Below, piece after piece: positions 35,046 through 42,828 of a DNA stretch of 64,000 nt. Positions within the stretch are counted from its first letter, which is position 1. Each line of letters begins with the position of its first letter. The DNA comes from an uncultured Clostridia bacterium (GTDB lineage Bacteria > Bacillota > Clostridia > Oscillospirales > Acutalibacteraceae), in NCBI GenBank assembly GCA_937892115.1, contig CALAUI010000026.1, positions 1-64,000 on the forward strand, given 5' to 3'. The position numbers and the translations under genes are program-made. A model generated the notes under the pieces. That model was given only the letters and a program-made list of their open reading frames with translations. It made no database searches and had not been told where the DNA came from.

Positions 35046-35714
35046 TTATATCATTTTTGTATCATAAAATAATATTGTGAAGTTTTCCGTCAAATCTTTA
35101 TCTTCATGCCAATGACCACAGTACCAGTGCCGGAAATCAACCTCATACATCACCCATTCAAGGAACCCCGTCAATTCCATATCGTGGGCATCCGGATATT
35201 TTCCAAGCCGCAATATCATTTCTTTAGGCATAGTGTGAGTAATAACATAATCTACTTTCATATTTGCCCGTTTAAGATTAGTAATTGCTTCTTCATATTC
35301 TTCGTTTGTAGGTAATTCCTGATTCCACCAAGAAACACCCTGTTCACGCATATATTTGTCAATACTGTACGCTCCGCCCATTGTGAAGAATGTTTTGCCT
35401 TCGATTTCAAAAACCTGCTCGCGCATCAGATGAAAAATGTTATTCCTGATTCTATGAACTTTCCCGCCGTTCCATATTTCTACCGGATACTGAAAAATCG
35501 CATCAAAATTTTCATGATTACCGTCAACGAACAGTATTGTATACGGTCTTTTTTCAATATCATCAAGAAAACAGTTTTCACTGTAATCGTTATCAAAAAT
35601 AAAGCCGAAATCCCCACATACTATCAAGTAATCATCTTTTGTGAGTTCTTTTTCCCATTTTGAGTACACTAATCGAGACTGATCTCCGTGTAAGTCGCCG
35701 GTCACAAATATCAT
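35046..35714 (-). CDS. calcineurin-type metallophosphoesterase
   Basis: The 222-residue cytoplasmic enzyme has the metallophosphoesterase motifs in order: GDLHGD (residues 5-10), VCGDFG, DGNHEN, an ITHTMP histidine and CGHWHED. These bind two metal ions and hydrolyse phosphate mono- or diesters; the substrate is unknown. ATG 35714 with AAAGGATAATTATT is preferred to an earlier in-frame ATG. It lies between the M50 protease and the membrane zincin, all leftward. Confidence 0.85.
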   Translation of the reverse strand: MIFVTGDLHGDQSRLVYSKWEKELTKDDYLIVCGDFGFIFDNDYSENCFLDDIEKRPYTILFVDGNHENFDAIFQYPVEIWNGGKVHRIRNNIFHLMREQVFEIEGKTFFTMGGAYSIDKYMREQGVSWWNQELPTNEEYEEAITNLKRANMKVDYVITHTMPKEMILRLGKYPDAHDMELTGFLEWVMYEVDFRHWYCGHWHEDKDLTENFTILFYDTKMI

Positions 35715-35764
35715 AATAATTATCCTTTCAATATTACTACTTATCACTCAGAATAGTTCCACTT

Positions 35765-36826
35765 TTAATCAGCGTTTTGATTGTTGTAAAACTCTATTTT
35801 TTCATAGTAATCAATCACACTTTCTGATGCGTATTTTCTTGCTTGAGATTCACAAGTTTGGAAATAATATCCGAAAACATCATCTTTTCCATCTATGTAG
35901 TTTTCAAACTCTTTCTCATAGGAAGGAACATCGCAGAAAGCTATGAGCGTTTTATATTTAGGATCAACAGAGTAATATGCGTCACATAAACGGTGCTGAT
36001 ATGCGTGGAATGCTTCATGGCAGATACTATTAAGCATTTCTTGAGCATCACTTGAATCGAGGAATAAAACATTTACGGTAATAGTATGTGTTTTGTCATT
36101 ATACTGTGCAATTGTAGATTCTTGCAGCGTATCAATCTTTAAATTCAGTTCATGAGGCAAGCCAAGATACCAACATTCAATGTTAGAAACTGTCTGCAAT
36201 GTATTTGCTTTCTCATTGATGTTTAATGTGCTCCATTTATCTTGGATAAGGTTGCTTACTATGTCAATGTTGTTAGCTATTGAACATTCATTTTCTGAAT
36301 TCGGTACATCAGCAGCAGTATTTTTAAATGCCATTGTTTTACCGAAAATTGTATTGATACCTAACGGAATAATAAATAGCAGCATACAACAGGCAACAAT
36401 AGTTCTTGAACCAAGGAGTCCGAACTTTATTCTACGGCGAATTATCTGTTTTTTTCTTTTCTTATTGTGTATTTTTTGAGATAAAATCAAAAAGAAATAT
36501 CCGAATGTAAGTGATAAAGACAGGGAAACAGAAATAGCGGCAAACACTTTTAAATCCTTAAAAAAACAAATAAGCGTATATATTTCTATTGGTGTAATGA
36601 TATTCACTAAAATACTCAATCCGTTCCTACGGTTATTATATGTTAATATGATACCGAAGATATTAAACACTATCAGAAGTCCCCACAAAACAATTTCAGA
36701 AACAACTAATGTACAACCAGGAATGCATCTGAAAAGATAATTTGTATACCATATCATTGCAATTCCTGCCCAAAAAATATTGGTAAGTATATACTCTATT
36801 TTTCCTTTTGTATTCTTGTTACGCAT
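35765..36826 (-). CDS. membrane protein with an external zincin-like HEAFH domain
   Basis: The 353-residue protein has an N-terminal block of about five membrane spans (residues 15-165). A soluble domain of about 180 residues follows, containing CHEAFHAYQHRLC (near residue 268) with the HExxH zinc-protease signature, and a downstream region with ENYIDGKDD and ESQARKYASE that could give the third ligand. It would act at the outer face of the membrane. GGAGGTTTGATT precedes ATG 36826. The exact family is not recognised. Confidence 0.7.
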   Translation of the reverse strand: MRNKNTKGKIEYILTNIFWAGIAMIWYTNYLFRCIPGCTLVVSEIVLWGLLIVFNIFGIILTYNNRRNGLSILVNIITPIEIYTLICFFKDLKVFAAISVSLSLSLTFGYFFLILSQKIHNKKRKKQIIRRRIKFGLLGSRTIVACCMLLFIIPLGINTIFGKTMAFKNTAADVPNSENECSIANNIDIVSNLIQDKWSTLNINEKANTLQTVSNIECWYLGLPHELNLKIDTLQESTIAQYNDKTHTITVNVLFLDSSDAQEMLNSICHEAFHAYQHRLCDAYYSVDPKYKTLIAFCDVPSYEKEFENYIDGKDDVFGYYFQTCESQARKYASESVIDYYEKIEFYNNQNAD

Positions 36827-36890
36827 AATCAAACCTCCGTTCTAAGTGTTTAATTATAAGTACGCACAGCACATTTAAATCTCCAAAATA

Positions 36891-36925
36891 ATTCAGCGTT
36901 TGCTTATTATTGCAAACGCCGAATT
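36891..36925 (-). terminator. hairpin after the VirD4-like gene
   Basis: Arms ATTC(A)GCGTTTGC (36891-36903) and GCAAACGC(C)GAAT (36912-36924) pair just past the stop at 36927, with a modest T-rich tail. Confidence 0.6.
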
Positions 36926-36926
36926 A

Positions 36927-38774
36927 TTATTTATCCGAAATCATGGCGACATAACCACATTTTGCAAGTTCTTCCATAAGCTTATCAGCAACGTTTTTTT
37001 CCTTAACGGAAACCTCTGCCGGAAAACTTGTAACCTGCTTGTTTGCATCGTCGATTGAAATCCCCTTACAACGAGCAACTATTTCAGCGACCTTCTCCCT
37101 ATCAGAATCAGACGCAAGAATCAACACAATATTTTCAGAATCCTTCGGAGTCTTTTTCTTCTTTTTTTTCTCAGCCTTTTCTTCAGCTTCAAGCTGAGCT
37201 ATTTTTTCATCAATTTTGGAAACTAAACTATCAATATCCAACTGACTATCGCTCGAAGGGCTCTCTGCAAACGGAAACCTCCATGGTGAATCATGTGAAT
37301 TTCTTTCTGACGGACCATCCGAAAGCGTTGATTCAATCTTTTTTCTCTTAATTTCTTTTACCATTGATTCAAAATCAAATGACTTCAGCTTTTTCTCTCT
37401 GAGCGAAGATGATTCTTTAGGAGCTTTCCATGTAGAATTATCATACATCTCATCGTAGAAAGGAAGATGTGCGATGAACTTATACTGACTGTCAACCATG
37501 ACTAAAGCCATTCCTGTAGGCATCGCCGCAAGCTGCGAAGCAGTAATCAACTGCTCTTTAATAATATGTCCGCCAGTTTCAATCTGTCTTTCGCCGCAAC
37601 GCTGCGCCCATTCGTTAAGAGTTTCCCAGCTGTTTGTCGAGAAACCGATAGTTATGCCAATACATGAGTTGATGATTTCTGCTTTACTTTTTCCGTAAAT
37701 ATCCACCAATTGTGAGGTTCCACTCTGCAGAACGAGCATACATCTTATGTTTCGACTTCTTGATGCAACTAGGAGATTGGGCAGTTGAGAGATTGCACGG
37801 CCGATGGATCCCAATTCCTCCAGAATAATATTTACACGGATGGGTAGCTTGCCACCCATTTCTTGGGCCACTCTAATAAGGTGCTGAGAGACCTGAGAAA
37901 CGAGAAGACCTGCAAGCGCGGAGTATACGTCCGTTTCGTCCGGAGTAATTACCGTCAGGACAAACGGTCGCTCCACGTCAATATCCATAATGTTCAGCGT
38001 ATCATCGCCAAGCATTTCCATAAGTCCTCTGCTGCGGCTGAACACTTCCAAACCAGAAGTTGCAACACTATGAATTGACGCACGTGTCTCGTTCGGAGCA
38101 GTAACATATGTCGCTAAATTCCTCTTTGCAAGTGAATCAATCGGAAGTTCTTCGTAGAAAATCTTAAGTATATTTCCTCCACCCAATCGGCACTCCGACT
38201 GTTCCATCATAACAGCAATACTATCAAGATTAATATGTTCTTTTGCTGACGTTTCAAATAAACCATAGGTTAACCCTTTAGCATAATTTACCGAAGAGTC
38301 TGTCCAAAATTTATCGGAATGTCCATCATAAGGATAAACTCCATTCCAAAGTTCGCTGACCATAGAACTTGCTATGTCATTATCATCGGGATCATCAGAG
38401 CAAAACAGGCGATAAGGAGTGCTCAGCGGATTCCATTTAGTTGGACTCTTTCGAGGATTTCGAAAATCAACACAAAAAACCTGATAGTTATCCGGGATAT
38501 AGCATGAATTCTTTCTGTATCCCTCACCTTTAGGATCAAGCATGATAAGACTTTCTCCTTTTCTGAGAATTTCTCTCATAAAAGGCAGACTACAACATTG
38601 ACTTTTACCTTTACCTGTGCGTCCGATTACTGCGATATGCGATTCACTATCATCAGAATATTTTCTGCCGTTCTCAACATACACCACAGGTCCCGCTCCG
38701 CTTGATGAATCTGTCGTTTCATGAAATCTGCGTTTTATTTCATTAACTGTATTCCAACGTTCGCTTCTGCTCAT
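36927..38774 (-). CDS. VirD4/TraG-type coupling ATPase with an L7/L12-like C-terminal domain
   Basis: The 615-residue protein has an AAA+ motor of the conjugative coupling type: Walker A GRTGKGKS (near residue 52), LDPKGEG, and Walker B-like VNIILEELGSIGR. In conjugation such motors feed the relaxase-DNA complex to the secretion channel. A Lys/Glu-rich linker (about 500-540) joins the motor to a C-terminal domain of about 65 residues (KVAEIVARCKGISIDDANK and KLMEELAKCGYVAMI) resembling the ribosomal L7/L12 C-terminal fold. No VirB4 gene is visible. The start AAAGGAGCGAAATAAA-ATG overlaps the stop of the preceding ATPase gene by 4 bases. Confidence 0.85.
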   Translation of the reverse strand: MSRSERWNTVNEIKRRFHETTDSSSGAGPVVYVENGRKYSDDSESHIAVIGRTGKGKSQCCSLPFMREILRKGESLIMLDPKGEGYRKNSCYIPDNYQVFCVDFRNPRKSPTKWNPLSTPYRLFCSDDPDDNDIASSMVSELWNGVYPYDGHSDKFWTDSSVNYAKGLTYGLFETSAKEHINLDSIAVMMEQSECRLGGGNILKIFYEELPIDSLAKRNLATYVTAPNETRASIHSVATSGLEVFSRSRGLMEMLGDDTLNIMDIDVERPFVLTVITPDETDVYSALAGLLVSQVSQHLIRVAQEMGGKLPIRVNIILEELGSIGRAISQLPNLLVASRSRNIRCMLVLQSGTSQLVDIYGKSKAEIINSCIGITIGFSTNSWETLNEWAQRCGERQIETGGHIIKEQLITASQLAAMPTGMALVMVDSQYKFIAHLPFYDEMYDNSTWKAPKESSSLREKKLKSFDFESMVKEIKRKKIESTLSDGPSERNSHDSPWRFPFAESPSSDSQLDIDSLVSKIDEKIAQLEAEEKAEKKKKKKTPKDSENIVLILASDSDREKVAEIVARCKGISIDDANKQVTSFPAEVSVKEKNVADKLMEELAKCGYVAMISDK

Positions 38775-39556
38775 TTTATTTCGCTCCTTTTCACATCGTT
38801 GTGCCAATTTGTAAGCATGGATCTCAGACTATCCTCACCAACAACAGGCGTAAAGCCGGAAAAATCGGCATACTTTACAAGTTCATCAGCAGTACAAATC
38901 GCATCCTTAACTCCTGCAATACAGAATTCGTTTACCACATCTGAAAGTACATTGCAGAAAGTCGCTTTATTTCTGATTTCAATTCCATGTTCTGAAATCG
39001 TCTTTATTATCAGTTTGCACATATCGCTATTTGTATAGGGTTCAACAAAGAGTCGTTGAAGATTGTCTACACTTTCAAAAAGTTTTTCAATAAGTTTTTC
39101 CTCGTTTCTATTGGGCTCAGTATGGACAAAAAAGACTACATTTGCGTGTTCGCAAACTCTCTTAATATTCTTCATAAACTCTGTTAACTGAGTTTCCCCA
39201 AAATGTGATGCTATGTTGCTGATATCCATACCAACAATATTGCAGTAATCATTGGTATATACTGCCGCAGCATCAATATTGGCAAAAGACTGCTTAAGCT
39301 GCTGAAGGCTACCATCAAACGTGATTTCAATGTATTCATCAAGACCACTTCCAAAATCCAGGACTCCCGCATCTTTATACATATCCGTCATGTATTCGAT
39401 TAAGGTCGTTCTTCCGGAGCCGGAATCAAGAGGAACAATATAGTGTTTGGGACGAAGTCCGCAACGCTTGTATATGTATGCTTTGCTGCAAGTATTCTCT
39501 ATTTCCTTGCAGGGCGTCTCAAGCCCAATCGGCTTTGCAATGTCATTATGTTTCAT
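38771..39556 (-). CDS. P-loop ATPase-like protein with altered Walker A
   Basis: The 261-residue protein resembles an AAA-type ATPase: a P-loop position reads DSGSGRTTL (near residue 45), with arginine in place of the usual lysine. Later blocks NVVFFVHTEPNRN (sensor-like) and a helical C-terminal lid follow. Loss of the lysine may weaken hydrolysis, so it could act as a nucleotide-binding scaffold. GGAGGGAGTAAA precedes ATG 39556. It lies between clpP and the VirD4-like gene with tight spacing, so the three are one translational unit. Confidence 0.6.
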   Translation of the reverse strand: MKHNDIAKPIGLETPCKEIENTCSKAYIYKRCGLRPKHYIVPLDSGSGRTTLIEYMTDMYKDAGVLDFGSGLDEYIEITFDGSLQQLKQSFANIDAAAVYTNDYCNIVGMDISNIASHFGETQLTEFMKNIKRVCEHANVVFFVHTEPNRNEEKLIEKLFESVDNLQRLFVEPYTNSDMCKLIIKTISEHGIEIRNKATFCNVLSDVVNEFCIAGVKDAICTADELVKYADFSGFTPVVGEDSLRSMLTNWHNDVKRSEIK

Positions 39557-39570
39557 TTTACTCCCTCCAT

Positions 39571-40161
39571 TTACCATTCAGAAATAGGATCTCCGATTTT
39601 ATCTACAAGTCCATATTTCAAGGCTTTTTCGGCACTCATAATATTATCTCGTTCGGTATCACTTTCAATCTTGTCAGATGGCTGTCCAGTACATTCAGAA
39701 AGGATTCGATTGAGTTTGGCCCGTGTTTTGAGAATATGTTCAGCGTGAATACGGATATCGGTCGCCTGTCCACTCGCACCACCGAGAGGCTGATGAATAA
39801 GAACTTCGGCGTTAGGCTGGCACCAACGTTTTCCTTTTGTTCCGGCAGCAGCCAGAAGAAACGCCCCCATGCTTGCAGCCATTCCGCAAGCTACCGTTAC
39901 AACATCGCATTTCAGAGCCTTAATAGTGTCGTAGATGCTGAAACCAGCTGATACAGCTCCCCCCGGCGACTGGATGAAAAGCGTGATATCCTCATCTGAA
40001 TCCCTGGCAAGGCAACGGAGTGCCGAGTTAACAACCGTAGCCAATTCATCAGTAATTTCTCCGGTAATGTAAATCTCACGTTTTGCATAGCTGATATCAA
40101 GAGTATCCATAACAAGATCATTACCGTTAAGATTGATAGCTTTTTTAATCAGATAATTCAT
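39571..40161 (-). CDS. ClpP-like serine protease
   Basis: The 196-residue protein is a ClpP protease subunit with an intact catalytic triad: the serine in GMAASMGAF (near residue 98), the histidine in LIHQPLGG (near residue 123) and the aspartate in DTERDNIMS (near residue 172). ClpP forms a double heptamer that degrades proteins fed by an AAA+ unfoldase. No ClpX/A/C is nearby; the adjacent P-loop protein is a weak candidate partner. GGGGAGGAATCATTGT precedes the start, which overlaps the upstream stop. It could alternatively resemble phage head-maturation ClpP proteins. Confidence 0.88.
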   Translation of the reverse strand: MNYLIKKAINLNGNDLVMDTLDISYAKREIYITGEITDELATVVNSALRCLARDSDEDITLFIQSPGGAVSAGFSIYDTIKALKCDVVTVACGMAASMGAFLLAAAGTKGKRWCQPNAEVLIHQPLGGASGQATDIRIHAEHILKTRAKLNRILSECTGQPSDKIESDTERDNIMSAEKALKYGLVDKIGDPISEW

Positions 40162-40343
40162 ACAATGATTCCTCCCCTATATTCAAGCTTTTTTACAAAT
40201 TTGTTTTCTTCTTCTGTCATGTCATCGAGAAGTATGATCTTCTTCTCTGGTACAATGAGTTCGCGCTTGGCAATCAGAATATGTGAATTACCGCACTCAT
40301 TGACAGTCATATTCTTTGTTATTTCTTTCTCGTTCAGAAACAT
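40158..40343 (-). CDS. small hypothetical protein upstream of clpP
   Basis: A 61-residue protein starting at ATG 40343 with AAAAGGAGGAATTAACA. It is charged (KEITKNMTVNECGNSH, LDDMTEEENKFVKKLEYRGG) and has no recognised family. Its stop overlaps the clpP start by 4 bases, implying coupled translation. Longer upstream frame is without a ribosome site and overlaps the transporter gene. Confidence 0.65.
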   Translation of the reverse strand: MFLNEKEITKNMTVNECGNSHILIAKRELIVPEKKIILLDDMTEEENKFVKKLEYRGGIIV

Positions 40344-40437
40344 TGTTAATTCCTCCTTTTGTTTTGTGATTCTAAATACGGAGGCAAACATTTTTTCTCC
40401 AACCATTCCTATTAATCGTTTATAGTTTTTTGTCCGT

Positions 40438-41772
40438 TTAAAGAACCAGTGCCATAATCGCAAGCGCGATAGATAACTGAATTCCGTAATTGACAAATCC
40501 ATATTTCATATACTGCGCTACGCCCCAAGTTATTTTGTTGTCTTTTTCATCTTCAATTCCGGCAGCATTAACCTTACCGGAAAGAATGAATCCTGCTGTT
40601 GCACTCCACATAAACAGTGAACTTCCTGCGCAAATAGCTGCCGCATAGGCAACTGCAATCCAGTCTGACTGAGCACTAAGAGGTCCTTTACATATTTCGA
40701 TAATTACGGGCATCATAGCAGCTGCTGCCGGACCTGCGCTGAATATTCCTGCAACCAGTGATGTAATAACCATGATTGCCATAACGAGGAGTTTGGGATT
40801 GCTTATGTTATTTTGGAGAAAATCTGCTAACAGATTCAAAAGACCGGTCTGACTGATTACTTGGGCAAAGAAGAGAAATGAAGCAATGGTGAGTACTGAC
40901 TTAAGATCCATCAGCTGACCTACTTTTATCTTCTTGATGGAGCAGATAACCATTGCAACTCCGTATCCGAGAATTGCAATAACTTCCGGGGGAATGGTAT
41001 CCTGCGGAACGAAGCTCCATGCAAGGAACATTCCTACGAAAACAACAGCAAGCCATTTGAGAACATCAAATCTTATTTCAATGTTCTTGTACTGACTTTT
41101 GAGATTGTTTACGGCAAGACTTCGAACTGCACCGTCATCATTTTCTTTCTTTACCTGTATTCCCCATGCTGTAATCAACACAGCTGAAGTTACTGCAAAC
41201 AGGGGGAAGGCGTGAGTGAGATAACTGATGAAGCTTGTAATTCCTGATGTCATGATGACGATCGCCGGGAAGTCGCCAACAGGCGATGCAGCTCCGCCGG
41301 TGTTTGAAAGGGCAAGAATGGTTGCAAAGAAAATACACACATATCTTCGGTCTACCTCAAGCGTTTTCAGCAAAACAAATACAATCGGAAGAATCATCAT
41401 AACAGCAGTAATATTATTAAGGCAAGAAGAAATCAGAAACATCATTCCGCCGAACATCATCAAGCATAAGCGTTTCTTTCCTTTAGACATTTCCGCAATT
41501 TTGATTGCAAGAAGCTGCATAATGCCTGTTTCTGCTATGAGGTTGGTAAAAAGCTCCATCACTATGAGAATGACCAGAACATCGTATGAGTAGTTACTCA
41601 TTACACTTTTGACAGGAATATGGAAGCAAAGGGCCATAATGCTTCCGGCAACAAACATGGCGGCAATCAGAAGCAATGAAGCGCTACTGCTGAATTTGCT
41701 GAATATCCTGAGCTTTTTTTCTTCTGAATTGGCAGTCGGGAATGCCGCAGTCTTTTTGATTTTGTCTATCAT
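40438..41772 (-). CDS. SLC13/ArsB-NhaD-type ion transporter
   Basis: The 444-residue membrane protein has about eleven spans and the ion-transporter superfamily landmarks SSCLNNITAVMMILPI (after span 4) and ALSNTGGAASPVGDFPAI, which mark the first substrate-binding half. GIFSAGPAAAAMMPVI occupies the equivalent place in the second half. Members move citrate, arsenite or Na+/H+. The substrate is unknown. GTGGAGGACAAACTC precedes ATG 41772, which overlaps the upstream gene's stop by 4 bases, so it is coupled to that hypothetical protein. Confidence 0.8.
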   Translation of the reverse strand: MIDKIKKTAAFPTANSEEKKLRIFSKFSSSASLLLIAAMFVAGSIMALCFHIPVKSVMSNYSYDVLVILIVMELFTNLIAETGIMQLLAIKIAEMSKGKKRLCLMMFGGMMFLISSCLNNITAVMMILPIVFVLLKTLEVDRRYVCIFFATILALSNTGGAASPVGDFPAIVIMTSGITSFISYLTHAFPLFAVTSAVLITAWGIQVKKENDDGAVRSLAVNNLKSQYKNIEIRFDVLKWLAVVFVGMFLAWSFVPQDTIPPEVIAILGYGVAMVICSIKKIKVGQLMDLKSVLTIASFLFFAQVISQTGLLNLLADFLQNNISNPKLLVMAIMVITSLVAGIFSAGPAAAAMMPVIIEICKGPLSAQSDWIAVAYAAAICAGSSLFMWSATAGFILSGKVNAAGIEDEKDNKITWGVAQYMKYGFVNYGIQLSIALAIMALVL

Positions 41773-42350
41773 GAGTTTGTCCTCCACTTCATGCTCAACT
41801 TTTTCTGATTTACTTCATACCAGCCGTTGTAACGGGCAGCAGTATCAAGTTCTTTGTAAGGGATAAATACCTTTTTCCCGTGGAATCCGCTGTAATGTTC
41901 TATCATGCGATATGTATCAGGAAGAACCATCGCTCTTTCGGCGGCAGAGTATCCGGATATTACCATTACGCCGTTTCCCGGAAAAAATGACTGAGGGAAG
42001 TGCGGCTCTTCCAGAATAGTAACATCAGCTTTTCTGGGAAGGTTATTTGTGAGACGTTCCTTTGCTTCTGCTTCAAGGTCACAGGGAATTGCGATAATCA
42101 CTTCAGCGTGCCCGTCAATTTTCGCAAGTTCCTCAATCAAAGCAATTTCAGGAGTCAAAAACATATACTTGCTTTTGCCGAGGCTATGAAGCCACGAAGC
42201 AATCTGCGGAATTTTCTCTGCGATGTCCTCATCGGGAAGGGGTAATGAAGCCCCTACCTTCTGAATCACATCATTGCTTGAACATACCGTCGAAAGGTTG
42301 ATTCCTGTCTCAAACAGGCCGATTTCTCTTGCGATTTTCTGCATGTTCAT
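41769..42350 (-). CDS. hypothetical soluble protein coupled to the ion transporter
   Basis: The 193-residue protein appears alpha/beta, with strands such as YMFLTPEIALIEELA, EVIIAIPCDLEAEA and GVMVISGYSAAERAMVLP. I do not recognise its family. It has no membrane segment. AAGGGGGAATAAGCA precedes the start. Its stop overlaps the transporter start, so it may be a regulatory or binding partner of the transporter. Confidence 0.65.
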   Translation of the reverse strand: MNMQKIAREIGLFETGINLSTVCSSNDVIQKVGASLPLPDEDIAEKIPQIASWLHSLGKSKYMFLTPEIALIEELAKIDGHAEVIIAIPCDLEAEAKERLTNNLPRKADVTILEEPHFPQSFFPGNGVMVISGYSAAERAMVLPDTYRMIEHYSGFHGKKVFIPYKELDTAARYNGWYEVNQKKLSMKWRTNS

Positions 42351-42353
42351 TGC

Positions 42354-42815
42354 TTATTCCCCCTTCTTCTCTGCCAGATAAGCAATTAATCTGGAGATTA
42401 CTGCAATCTCATCGGGAGAAGTGTCGAGTATTTCAACAAACTTTTCTCCGTTCTCACCATAAAGTTTTGAGTAGAGAACCTGCGCATCTTCATTCAGCGC
42501 CGGAGAGGAAAACTTCGGGGCAAAGCACTGTGCGAAGTCCAGAGCCATTTCGATATCTGTGCCTTTGAGAATGTTGATAAGCTGAATGGCAAGAATCTGA
42601 ATCTCGGGAGGCGCATCCATGATGGTTTCAATTTCAGCAACAGTTGTATCCTCGTCACCGAACACGTCCTTCAAAAGTGTCCAGTCGTCCTCGTCAAACT
42701 CAATATGCACCAATCTTCTTTTGTGAGGCGGCATAGGTCTTAACGGTATTTTGCGTTCGTGTTCCATTCTGATATCTCCTTTGTTTTCATTTGTGTTGTT
42801 GATAATTGTTTTCAT
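42354..42815 (-). CDS. acidic hypothetical protein in the ABC/ion transporter unit
   Basis: The protein has about 153 residues from ATG 42815 (AAGGAGGAAGCGACT). A second ATG at 42767 also has a good site (AAAGGAGATATCAGA), so the first 16 codons could be a short leader. The core is acidic and helical (HIEFDEDDWTLLKDVFGDED, EIQILAIQLINILKG, DTSPDEIAVISRLIAYL). No family is recognised. It starts 14 bases after the exporter stop. Confidence 0.65.
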   Translation of the reverse strand: MKTIINNTNENKGDIRMEHERKIPLRPMPPHKRRLVHIEFDEDDWTLLKDVFGDEDTTVAEIETIMDAPPEIQILAIQLINILKGTDIEMALDFAQCFAPKFSSPALNEDAQVLYSKLYGENGEKFVEILDTSPDEIAVISRLIAYLAEKKGE

Positions 42816-42828
42816 AGTCGCTTCCTCC

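Noticed and set aside
39571..40161. Prophage origin of the clpP region
   Set aside because: No portal, capsid, terminase or tail gene is nearby, so a phage head-maturation protease is not supported.
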